This document shows, piece by piece, positions 20,055-30,603 of a stretch of DNA of 64,000 nt (position 1 is the stretch's first letter; each line of letters starts with the position of its first letter). Below the pieces are notes generated by a model. The model was given only the letters and a program-made list of their open reading frames with translations. It made no database searches and was not told the DNA's origin. A program made the translations under genes and the position numbers. The DNA is from Chenopodium formosanum (taxonomy: Eukaryota > Streptophyta > Magnoliopsida > Caryophyllales > Amaranthaceae): the NCBI GenBank assembly GCA_024500155.1, contig CM044869.1:53151898-53215897 (forward strand), given 5' to 3'.

Positions 20055-23000
20055 TCATGAGCAAAAGTAAGAAAAGTTCACGTCATCCATAGCATCCACA
20101 ACATCTCCATATTGATCATCACCCTTGCTAGTCCCAAAATTCGCGTAATCGGTTGAGTTGCTAGCACAAGAAGAAGAAGATTGGGAGCTTACATCGTAAT
20201 TCAAGTTGTTGATCATCTTTCTTTTCTTGTAATTTGCCTTAAAGCAAACTTGCCTAAGTCTCTTTGTTCTGGTTTCAAGTTGTAGGTCAGGCATTTTTTC
20301 CATCAATTTCTTTTCTTGCTCTAGAATTTGGATGGCTTCTCTTAGCTTTGCTTCATTTTTATCTCCTCCCTCCTTTCCCATCTCCTGCACATATATATTC
20401 GTGGCACAATTGAATCAATAAAACTTACCGTGACAATACACATTATATTAGACTAATATAAATCAATAATGTGACATCTAAATTCAAATAGAGACGGTAA
20501 AAGTTACAAAGTTTGTTCGATTAAGAAAAATGTCCTTATATTTAATTTAAAATTCCCTTTTTTATCGTCATCTTTTAACATGTACTTGATCATCAATACC
20601 TATATCGGTATAGTATTTTAGTGTAAGAGTATACCCAGCCATTGGTTATTGAGGTTGGTTATTGAGTGAGAGAAAGTGGAATAATAATAAAATAATGAAG
20701 AGAGAGAAATTTTTGGGGAAAATTTTCAATAACCTGGTCAGTAGAATAACGGTTATTGTAGCTTGGTCATGGAATATTTTATTGTTTTTGATAGTGACAC
20801 ATAATGACAAGGCTTCTTGAGATTGTGACACCTATTCATTTAATCAATGGCTGAGATTTGCTCTGATTTTATTACCGTTGTAATTTTGTAACGGCCATAA
20901 TTTTTAAAATACAATTCTAAAAAAAAAAAAAAAAAAAAACACCAACGGCTCTGTTTTATTTTTCTCTATAAAATGAGCCCAATATTGAGGTATTTTGAAA
21001 CAATTTTTTTTAGTGAATATTACTCTCTTTATTATCAAATTGTGTAGAGATGAATATTCCAAAATCTAATAGAAAAAAAAAACCCACAAAATCTCAAAAC
21101 TCATCACAACCCCAAAATAATCCAAATCTTCAACCTTACTATTCTAACATTCCAATTGATCTCAACTCAGATTTAGATACAAATTTTCAACAATTTTCGA
21201 ATTATGGTTCACAAAATCTCAATTTCTCAAATCCAAGTACTTTTACTCCTTTCCCTTTTCAACCACCACAAAATCCTAATTATTCATATTCTCAAAATGT
21301 TATCCCATCTTTTGAGAATATTCAAATCTCTCAAGGTGATCCAACATTTCCTATGTCCCAATTTCCTATGTCACAAGGTGATGATAGTGCACTTCCGAGT
21401 TTCAATTGCTCATACACTTCGAATGGATCAGATGACGACAATGAACCAGAAGTTGAAGAAGTTGAAGTCAATGAAAGAGGTCATGAAGGAGGCCATCAAG
21501 ATGGAAAAACAAAGTTTTGGTCAAAAGCTGAAGAAGTGGTTCTTGTGAAGGCTTGGCTTGAGGTTAGTCAAAATAAAAAAACTAACACTAACCAAAAGGG
21601 AGATGTTTTTTGGAGGAAAATTGAGGAAATGTATAATAATGTTAGACTATACAAACAAAGGTGTTTCGAAGAAGGTACTGACGGGGTAATACGAGAAGAT
21701 TTGTTGAAAATGAGGGGTTTGGAGCAACTTAGAAACCGTTGGAGAAGGATCAATGCTTCATGTTCTAAATTTTGTGGTTCACATGCTCATGCTGAATCAA
21801 GAAGGGGAAGTGGTCACAATGATGAAGATGTTATGAATGCAGCATATAGTATATATGATGCTGACAAAACAAAGACATCATTGATGTCTAAAACCTTTCA
21901 AGACAAGCATGTTTAGGACATTTTGATACAACATGATGCGTGGAAACCAAGTGAAGATATTGTTCAAAAATGCAAGCAAAAAACATCTACTCAAGGAAGT
22001 GACTCAAAGAGATCACGTATCAATGAAGCTGGCAACTACTCATCTTCATCAAACCCAGAAACACCAACCAGTGGTGATATTGGGTATTCAAGCTTGCCTA
22101 CCAGCAACGAATCTAGCAAAAATAAAGGAAAGAGCAAGATGGCAAATATGCCAGTTGGAGCATGGCAACAATGGTTGGACACGGCCCAGGACATGAACCT
22201 TATAAGGCAATCAGAAAATCAAGTGGAACTTACAAGGTTGCAACTAGAAAGGGAGAAAGAAGCAAGGAAGCAAAGAAAGATTAATATGGAGTTATTTAAG
22301 CACCTCGATTTAAAGCCAAACCTATCTTCGGAAGATCAAGAACTGAGGAACAATTTATTGAAGAAGTTGTTCCCCTCAGACTAATGTACTAAGTTTATGG
22401 TTAATCATAGTTTACATGTTGCTTAATTTCAAATAATTTGTTTTTTAGTTTTATGTTTTATGTACTAAGGTTCGATTTTTGGCAATTTTTAATGTGTTGT
22501 TGATTTAGGAAATAAATGAATGTTATATTGTGATGTTATTATTAATAAAAAAAAAACAAGTTATATGCTTTATATGTACATATAATTATATTGATCTGAC
22601 TAAACCCATCAATTAGCTTTGATATTTCACTGCAAAAGATGTACATTGATTTACATTACATTGAAAAATAATTGATGTACCCAACACTGAAAAGCAAATA
22701 TTATATACTGGACATTGATGTACTTAACACTGAAAAGGTAATAGTGATAAACACTGTACACTGATATACTTGACACTGCAAAGGTAATAGTAGCATAACA
22801 TTGCTTTTACGTACATAACAATGCTAAGTTGATATTGACAATACAAATGCATGCATCTACATTACTGAAAAGGTAATAGCAATTTTTTCTGAATCAATGC
22901 ATGCATGCAAAACTTCAAATTTATCATATAAGACAATAAAGATGGCTACATACCAAACACATTTGTTCTATAAATGGATGAGATACATTTCACTTGATTA

Positions 23001-25766
23001 ACCATCCATCTTTTCTCCTAAAAAACTTCTACCTTCCATTCTCATATCAACTTGGTTTTAATAACATGTCATCCGACGAAAGCTCCAACTCTTCTAATTC
23101 TTCATCCAATTCAGAAAATAGCCAAACACAACGATATGAAAGACGAAGGCAAGCCAATCGTCTTGTTAATCGAATGATGGATGAAGTTTTTATGTCCAAT
23201 CCAAGACGAAGGCTAGCTCGTGACTCATCAATGTTAGGAAAAATAATGATAGCATGTATCATTATGCACAATATGATCGTTGAGGATGAAAGAGATACAT
23301 ATAAAACGTATTACGATCCAAATGAATATGATCAAGCTACAAATGCATCTTCAAGTAATAGAAATACTGAAGAGCCTTTTCAGTTCGAAAATAGCAACAA
23401 CCGAATTGCAAGTTTGGAAACTTATATGTCTAATAGAGCTCGTGTTCGTGATGAAGCTATGCATAAAGCCTTGAAGAAAGACTTAGTTGAACATATGTGG
23501 CTCAAATTCGGTGTAAACCATAGGCAAAATAATTTGCGTTAAAAGTTGTATAATCGTAACATTAAATTATTGTATTTGTACTCAATCACGGTTCGTTGTT
23601 ATCTTTTCAAGATTGTTGTCATTTGATAGAATATGTATTATTTATTATTATCGAATTTAGTAAAGTTGCAATTATTGTGTATTCCTTAATTATTGTGTAT
23701 TTCTTAATTAACGACTAATTACTTACTAATTAAATAATATAATGCATAAATTTGAAAACATAAGTCATTTTATTTAATTAATGTATGCTAATGATAATTA
23801 TTAATTTTAATTGATTATTACCAAGTGCATTATTTATATATGATAGGATTTAAGAGAGATATTGTGTGGTGGGGTTGGGTAAAAGTAGGAGAGAGAAAAT
23901 GTATAACCAAAAAGTTATGGTTAACTATTGGGAGACATTGGTTATTAAATGGGTATAAGAGTGGTTATAGGTGAGGTGGAAGATGTAGAAATTATTAAAA
24001 TAAGCAATAACCACAATGGTTGTGGGCAACCATTGTGTTTGCTCTAACCTACCTAAACTCCTAAAGCACTTACTCACTTAGTGTCACAAGTTGCATTATG
24101 GTCACATAGCTCTTTCTTGTTAATGGACCTTGTTAATATTCACGAGATATAAGGAAATTGTACATAAAATTAATGTGATAATTAATAAAATGATAAACAT
24201 GATTAAATTACCTAGCAACAAATTAGAATAAAATTAATTACCTTAACATTCCTGATTAATGTTTGGAGGCCCATGAGCTTCCTATGAGGCCATCTTTGAA
24301 TGCCCAACTCTCTGCATCTTTTCTTGAGCAAAGTTAAGCCAACGTTAAGTTCTTTAGCTGCCATAGTTATTGGCATGTAAAAATACTGGCTAATTATCTC
24401 CTTTGAAAGTGCCTTAGACGAACAATTATTATTATTGTTGTTAGTTTCTTGTTCTTCAGATGATCTTAACTCATTAATCTTGTTTTCATGGAGAATATCC
24501 TTTCTATAATCAGATTCATCATTGCACAACGCCAATGGCGGCGGCACAATGTCCAACTCTAAGTCTTGCAACCCCTCAAATCCATGTCCATAGTCATTGT
24601 ACATGGTGCTGTTGTCTGCATGAATATTTTGCTTAATAAGCACATTGATCAAGTAATAGTTACGTACGTAGTATTACATACTAGGATCCTTATTTGTGAT
24701 TTGTGTTAAAAATAAAAATTTTGTGCTTGTATATATATAAATTTACTAGCGAGTTTATTTACTTTACAACGAATATGGAAACTACTCCGTAGTACAATAC
24801 TAATAGTAATATGATAATCAAGCAAAGCAAATAGACTTTATGGTTGACTGAAACGTATATAATTTAAACAAAACGCGATTAATAGTTAGAAAAGATTTTT
24901 TTTTTCATGATTAGGGTGAAGGAAACTCGCGCATTTAAAACATGAATTCTTTGCCTAATCCATCAAAAACAAAATTTCCATCTTATAGACCTTTTTATTA
25001 ATGATCAACTGGTCAAGTAGGAGTACATAAGAGTATAATGTACATGTACGTTTTCATACAGAATTCAGACAACTCTTCCACAAATCTTGGATACTACTCA
25101 AATATAGATACAATTGCTGAATTGCATAAGTATATGCCAAATTATAATTTTTTTTTTTTTTAAAAAAAAAAAACATTGTAAATTACTATACACGTAAATA
25201 AATAAGAAGATTACCTTCAATAACGTGTGGAATAGTGAAGTTTGACACAATATCAAGGGATGTAAAGAAAGGATAAGTAGGATCATTTGGAAAGCATTCT
25301 ATCAACGGCGTTGCATCCATCATGCTCACATCCAAGGGAAGCTCGTATTGCCAATCACATGGAATATTATATCCACTTTACCCAAAAAAGAAGAAGAAAA
25401 AAATTATTATCCAAATGCGATTGAAAAAAAATGAATTAAGAACCTCCGAGTTTATAATAGTAATACGGAATATATAAAATAAAAACCCCAAATTACGAAA
25501 AGTATAATCGTGTTCAACGTACTTAGTCACGTATATAGGAAAAAAAATAGAAAAATCCCCAATCGTTGAATCTTGTGTTCTAAGCATATTACAATTATAA
25601 GTTGCGCGACTTACTATGGATGACATATTTACATGTTAAATACTTAGACAAAAGAAAAATCAAGTAATCCTTACTTATTGGGATCAAGATATTGATGAGA
25701 TCGAATAGAGTGAAGTTCGTCATTCTTTGAAAGAGACCAACGAGCAAGATTATTATTGCTCCACAT
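20055..25766 (-). CDS. RWP-RK domain transcription factor, RKD type
   Basis: Four exons on the minus strand, 25675-25766, 25215-25375, 24242-24615 and 20055-20384, with matching phases give 318 residues. The RWP-RK domain is in exon 3 and ends with RWPHRK at residues 192-197. Upstream of it comes KALSKEIISQYFYMPI, and the rest of the conserved block (MGLQTLIRNV, then EMGKEGG) crosses the exon 3/4 junction. A heptad-like Leu/Glu/Lys region and the KRLRQ-CFKANYKKRK basic tract follow. RKD factors are nuclear and, in Arabidopsis, act in egg-cell and gametophyte identity. That role is family knowledge. Intron 3 is 3.86 kb because a 3,418-bp PIF/Harbinger element sits in it; without it the intron would be about 440 bp. 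The exon frames are undamaged. The first two exons were built by hand and are less certain than the last two. Confidence 0.85.
21050..22384 (+). pseudogene. PIF ORF1, Myb/SANT-like DNA-binding protein, one nonsense codon
   Basis: Two open stretches in the same frame (21050-21916 and 21917-22384) are separated only by a TAG at 21914-21916. Together they would span about 444 codons. The N-terminus is Asn/Gln/Pro-rich. The trihelix or SANT-like part begins at TKFWSKAEEVVLVKAW and includes LRNRWRRINASCSKF, and the C-terminus is a charged helix (RLQLEREKEARKQRK). Relatives have Trp at the stop position, so TAG most likely came from TGG by a single transition. In active PIF elements this protein partners the transposase for nuclear entry and DNA binding. 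No other break is seen. Confidence 0.8.
23065..23542 (+). pseudogene. PIF/Harbinger transposase (HARBI1-like), internally deleted
   Basis: Starting at ATG 23065 the frame encodes a Ser/Asn-rich N-terminus with YERRRQANRLVNRMMDEVF. It jumps straight to the C-terminal family signature IMIACIIMHNMIVEDERD and the tail of the transposase. The catalytic DDE core, normally some 250 residues in between, is missing. The junction is in frame, so the remnant could still be translated as about 158 residues but cannot cut DNA. Identification rests on the strongly conserved HNMIVEDE end. Confidence 0.75.
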
Positions 25767-27149
25767 AAGGAAAAGGGAGAGAAGTATAATGTAATGTTAA
25801 AAAAAAATGGCTTTGAAGGGTCGTAAAACACAAGTTTGATCAATTTAGAAATATATATATTTATACTAGTGTTCATATACGACAGAAATACTAAATGAAG
25901 AGGGAATATAAAGAGATTTTTGCTAATTGTTACATTTAATTTATGTGACGGCATATGATGGTTTTTAATTACCACGTTAAGTTATGGAATTATTAGTGAG
26001 TGGTGTTACTCATTATTGGATCGTACCAAGTGTGATTAATTAATTATTAGTGTACATAAATTACATACTCCATATACTCCCGTACTTAGCTTCTTTATCT
26101 CTACGTATTAGGCTCTCACAATTTTGGAGCTTGAACTTTGATTTAATTCTCTCCGAATAAATTTATTCTATGAATGAGCATTTTCTTAAAAAATTACTCC
26201 AAGTATTTTGTTAGTAGTACAATTCTAACATGGATGCCTTCTAACATTTAGGTATACGATATATCCGCCCATTGTTTAGCAGTAGAGACACGGAGTACAT
26301 TATTCATAGAAATACATAGTTCAAAAATTCAATCTATATACGAGCAACTCGTACGTATATTGGTAAACTATATTCTGTGTTGAGAGTGATGGATAGCTCA
26401 AGTGATTAGAACTCCTCTCTCGATTCCAAGAGATCTTGGGATCGATTCTCATTACTTGTCCTTGTGGCTCTCTAAACACCAGAAATATTATATTTTGTGT
26501 TAGCATATGTTCCAAAGCTTACATTTTACAAGAGTATACAATTGTTGATCTAAAAATACTGAGTTCTAAATTACAACTATACTTATACCCTAGGATAAGA
26601 GTATATATATATATATATATATATATATACGTACTTTTTAGTTTAGTGATGGATTAGATTTGATATTTACAAGAGTAAAGTTGGAAAAAGATACTTGATT
26701 CTTGAAAATGTAAAATGATACTCTAATTATTATGAAAGGCTAAAAAGATACTCCGGTAATTGTATAAAGGGTACTCCAAATCGGAAAAGATTACTTGGCT
26801 ATTTTGGCTAAGTAGTGAAATAAATAATTTAACCGTTTTGGCTTGTAAATTAAAATGTGTTACTCTATTAATAACAAAAATCAATGTCACACTCATGCAA
26901 ATAATGGAATTTATGTACAATTTATTTTGATTGATCATTTATGTACATTCACTGTTCCATCATTATCTTAACGGAATAATGAAGATGATTGTATTTGTGG
27001 AAAAAAATAATTCTGCATTCATTTACATTTACTGGGGAAAATTACTTTAAATCCCAAGAAAGTTGGTGGATGACTTTGGTCATAACATGACACATTGAGC
27101 AACAGTTTTGTGATTGTGGTCATAACACTTATAAATGGCTGGTTTTTGT
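25767..27149. other. RKD upstream region, one SINE, no gene
   Basis: AT-rich and without recognised coding sequence apart from the SINE at 26382-26488. An AT dinucleotide run lies near 26601-26630. Confidence 0.5.
26382..26488 (+). mobile_element. tRNA-derived SINE, copy 3
   Basis: It reads GAGAGTGATGGATAGCTCAA at the 5' end with A-box-like GGATAGCTCAAGTG. The B-box-like GGGATCGATTCTCA is the best match in the family to the tRNA B box. It ends TCTAAACACC with a very short A tail. It is flanked by TATATTCTGTGTT (26369-26381) and TATATTTTGTGTT (26489-26501), a 13-bp duplication with one mismatch. Confidence 0.88.
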
Positions 27150-27173
27150 AGCCAAACTAGACCTGGCAAATGG

Positions 27174-27480
27174 GTCATTCGGGTCGGGTATGGGTCGGGT
27201 CATTTCAGGTCGGGTCAATTTCGGGTCAAAAAGTTATCGGGTCAAGTTCGGGTCGGGTCGGGTCATTTCGGGTTTCGGGTTGATTTCGGGTCGACTGATA
27301 ATCGGGTCGGGTCGGGTATCGGGTCAACACTTCGGGTCGAGATCGGGTCGGGTCGAGTTTGGGTCGGGTGAGTTCGGGTCGGGTCAATTTTCGGGTCGGG
27401 TCAGTTCGGGTCGGGTCAATTTTCGGGTCCAAAATTCGGGTCAACTTCGGGTCGGGTCATATTCGGGTCGATGCATTGGG
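27174..27480 (+). repeat. left subterminal CGGGTC array of the hAT element
   Basis: Irregular tandem units of the form TCGGGTCGGGT, broken by ATTTC, AACTTC or AATTTTC spacers. Runs of GGG are close enough for G-quadruplex formation, for example 27304-27323. In Ac and other hAT elements short subterminal repeats are transposase binding sites, and that role is inferred here. The open frames in this stretch (27135-27519, both strands) are only translations of the repeat. Confidence 0.8.
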
Positions 27481-27611
27481 TTAAATTCAACTCTGTATAT
27501 ATATTTATTTATTTTTTGACGAGAAACTCACTATATTTATTATTTACTATTTAGTAAGGCTACTTTTTTCATGGAATATACCAATATAGTAATTGTTAGA
27601 CTTTTATTGAC

Positions 27612-27705
27612 GTTTTTTTTTTTTGGTGTTTAGATTGAGAATCAATTTCAGGATCTCCTGAAACTAAGAGGGATGCTCTAACTAATTGAGTTATACCTCA
27701 CTCTC
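27612..27705 (-). mobile_element. tRNA-derived SINE, copy 4, nested in hAT element
   Basis: Minus-strand copy with the same ends as copy 2: GAGAGTGAGG at the start, AAACACC plus poly(A) at the end. It lacks about 17 bp in the 3' part (the ACAAGGGCGGGG portion of copy 2). The flanking match TTATTGAC is at 27604-27611 and 27706-27713. It sits inside the hAT element, so it inserted after that element, or an ancestor of it, was formed. Confidence 0.75.
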
Positions 27706-27713
27706 TTATTGAC

Positions 27714-29460
27714 CTTAGTTTTAATACTCTTATTATCATTGTCACTGTTGTAATAATTTCTTTGTATTATTCTTATAATAATCTATAATATAATCTATGT
27801 TTTTTAAGTGCTCCATTAATTTTAACTGGACATACATTGATACATGTATGCAGGCATGCCAGTGCAGGAAATTGATCAATAATGGACTTCCTATTATAAT
27901 TATCAGTAATTTACATTATAAAATTTTACCAATTGAATATTCTTAAAATATTTATTGTGGTGGCGATTTCAACAAGTACACACAATGACACAAGAGTGAC
28001 AAGACTATATTTTTTCTAATAAAGACTTAAAGAGTAGTAGCGTGGATGGACACCAAGTACACTTACTCGCGTTGTGAACTTTTCTTAACCGATTCAATCA
28101 GATATATGTTATGACATGCTTCGTTTGAAATTAAATTTACTGCTAAATTGCAAATTAGGAGGTCAAACCAGCCAACATATACTCAATTTTATTTTTGTGA
28201 CCGATTCAATCAAAAATAGGTTATAACATGCTTCGTTTGATAAAAAATTTATTGTTAATTAGGAATTCAAGTCAACTTAAACTCAGTTGTAATTAGTTCT
28301 TAAAATTACATGCTTTAATGTATAATAATATATGTGATCAAGTACTTAAACATAAGGGTGGAAAACGACACAAAATTTAATTATAAAGTTGATTAACAAC
28401 ATTATTGTAAACATATCCGATTCCAATCAATTTTTTTCAAACGAAACTCATAACAAGGTTTTTCCTGTTCAAGGTAATTTGATCTCAAATTCAAACTTGA
28501 TAAGATTAGATTAAAGCTTTTTCGGGCTACTTAATAGCTCAGTCTCCGACTCTCCGGTCTAAATTACTTCATAGGATGTCTCATCACTATTAGTCTATTA
28601 TGAATTAATGAATTATGAAGTATTGCAGTTATCAGTTATGCAACTATGCTTGTATCTATCTACTAGTCTACTACTCAATTAAACAACTAAACTAATGTAA
28701 TAAATGAATATTACTTTTTGATTGAATATAAGATTTATCGTGCATTATATATTGATGTTTATATTTATAAAAAGAAAAAATTTATTAAATTATAAACTTA
28801 TAATGACTGAGTGTTGGGTAATTGGTGCACAGTTGGCCAGTTGCACATAATATGATACTTCCTCTGTTTCTTTTTAGTTGACACGTTTCTTTAGTCATGT
28901 TTGCTGATGCATAACTTCAACCATTTATATCCTTAATCACCGATAATAAAAAATTATGAAAAGTTGATATTTTGAAAATAAATATCGTGACGAATGTTAC
29001 AAGATCCCACATACTATATTTTTCATTACATATAAAACACAAAATACGGTCAAAGAGGAGTGTGTGAATAAAGTCAAAACGTGTCAACTAAAAAAAACGA
29101 AGGTATTATTAATTAAGTGAAATATTCTCATATTCAGATAATCATATGTAAGATTACGAACACACTGTTGATCAATTAAAAATTTTCAAAATTTCAATTT
29201 TAACAAAGTTACAACTTAAAAGTGAAAATTTAAGAGGGAAACAAAAATAAACATTTAACTTGGTTAAAAATTGTGGGAAATTCTTCCCCCCCAAATGGCT
29301 AAAACTCTAAAAGTATTTCATTATGAGGATAATTGGTAAATTATAAGCGGGAATACTCCCTCCAAATTTCCACGAGTGAAAGGATAATTGGTAAAGTGAC
29401 GAAATTAAGTAAATTCTAAAATACAAAAAACAAAAATAAAGTAAAACAATAAGAAAGAAA
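27714..29460. other. left non-coding part of the hAT element
   Basis: AT-rich sequence between the left array and the transposase promoter. Apart from a Stowaway MITE (28858-29103), nothing coding was seen. Around 28080-28260 a phrase similar to ACCGATTCAATCA...ATGCTTCGTTTGA occurs twice about 115 bp apart, a short internal duplication. Confidence 0.5.
28858..29103. mobile_element. Stowaway-like MITE nested in the hAT element
   Basis: The 246-bp element has TA at 28856-28857 and 29104-29105. The terminal inverted repeats run about 30 bp. The left starts CTTCCTCTGTTTCTTTTTAG and the right inverts to CCTTCGTTTTTTTTAGTTGA; both then contain TTGACACGTTT. There is no coding sequence. Confidence 0.75.
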
Positions 29461-29469
29461 AAAAAAATC

Positions 29470-29671
29470 TACAGCCCTAGAATCTTCCTCACTTCCTCAG
29501 CCGTTTTCATTTTTCATTCCATCCATTACTCCATTGAAGTCCAATCTCTCTCTTTTGTGTTCACTGACTTCACTCTTCTCTAATCTCTATTCTCTACACA
29601 CTTAATCTCATTTTCCATTCAAGCGTTTTTTACTCAAGTGGCCTAGAAGATTTCGTATTCCCAGAATCTCA
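29470..29671 (+). promoter_or_regulatory. probable 5' leader exon of the hAT transposase gene
   Basis: A pyrimidine-rich stretch (CAATCTCTCTCTTTTGTG and similar) ends at CTCAG/GTAATTT, a good splice donor at 29671. The matching acceptor TTTTGCAG is at 30601, three bases before the transposase ATG. This suggests a 5'UTR intron of about 930 bp. The transcription start is not known. Confidence 0.45.
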
Positions 29672-30603
29672 GGTAATTTACTTCTATTTCTTAGATCTGA
29701 TATAATGTATATTGAATTAATCTCTGATGATTCGGAAAATAGTTTATCTGCTTAGGTTGACTGCTTTACTTTTAATTTAGAGATTAATGATCAAATCCTT
29801 TCAATTCTTTCATTATCTTTGTTTAACTATGCAAAGCATAAGTATCTCTGTGCTCACCTAGCTCCTGATCACCAAAAAGGCGAGATGACAGCTTTTTATG
29901 GTTGTAGCTTGTAGGTTTGCTGTAATTTAGAAGATGTGAATTGGAATCTGAGATTTTTGAGCTTTCTTCTGAATGTGTAGGAATGGCGTACAACAAATTA
30001 GTTTTTTTAAAAAAAAAAAATTCAATTGGGGGTTTCTATGGGATAAATCTTAATGCATTAGATAAATTCTGACGGTATTTCTCTCTTATTCTAAATTTAT
30101 TGAGTTTTATAAGAATGAATCATATTAATTTGTATTGCCTTTTGTTTATTATATATAAATCTGTGCTTTATTTTTTGGGGTTAACTTATTTTTGTGTTAG
30201 ATCTGTTTTAGAGTGATTAATGAGATAGAAATTGATGTAATGATTGATGGGGTTTTGAGCTTATTTCAATTGTCCATTATGTGGTTTGGTATGCAAATGG
30301 AAGAGTCCATTCGATTGATTAAACAACTAAACTGCAAGCAAGCTGCATTCTAACAAACAAATATCTTTTATAAGTGTGTTGACATGGCCTTAATTTGAAT
30401 GTATATAAAAACAGAAGGTTGATTTTCCCTTTTTGATTGGTTTAGATATTATTATTTTGTCTCCACTGCAACATTTCAAATTCTGTGTGGATATTAGTTT
30501 CAGAATTATGATTCAAATATTTGAACATTATTGGATAAGAGATGCTACACCTTATCTTAATCTGACAATAACTAATGATATTATTCTTGCTTATTTTGCA
30601 GCA

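Larger units (their letters stand above)
20627..24044 (+). mobile_element. PIF/Harbinger transposon in RKD intron 3
   Basis: The 3,418-bp element is flanked by the 3-bp duplication TAA (20624-20626 and 24045-24047). The left end is GAGTATACCCAGCCATTGG. The right end reads, inverted, GAGCAAACACAATGG, an imperfect terminal repeat of the PIF type. It carries two genes typical of the superfamily in the usual order: a Myb/SANT-like ORF1 (21050-22384) and the ends of a DDE transposase (about 23065-23542). Both are damaged, so the copy is non-autonomous. The region between them (about 22640-22870) holds four imperfect repeats of ACACTGAAAAGGTAATAG. Confidence 0.88.

Noticed and set aside
27135..27519. 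Arg/Gly/Ser-rich open frames on both strands
   Set aside because: They are translations of the CGGGTC array of the hAT element.
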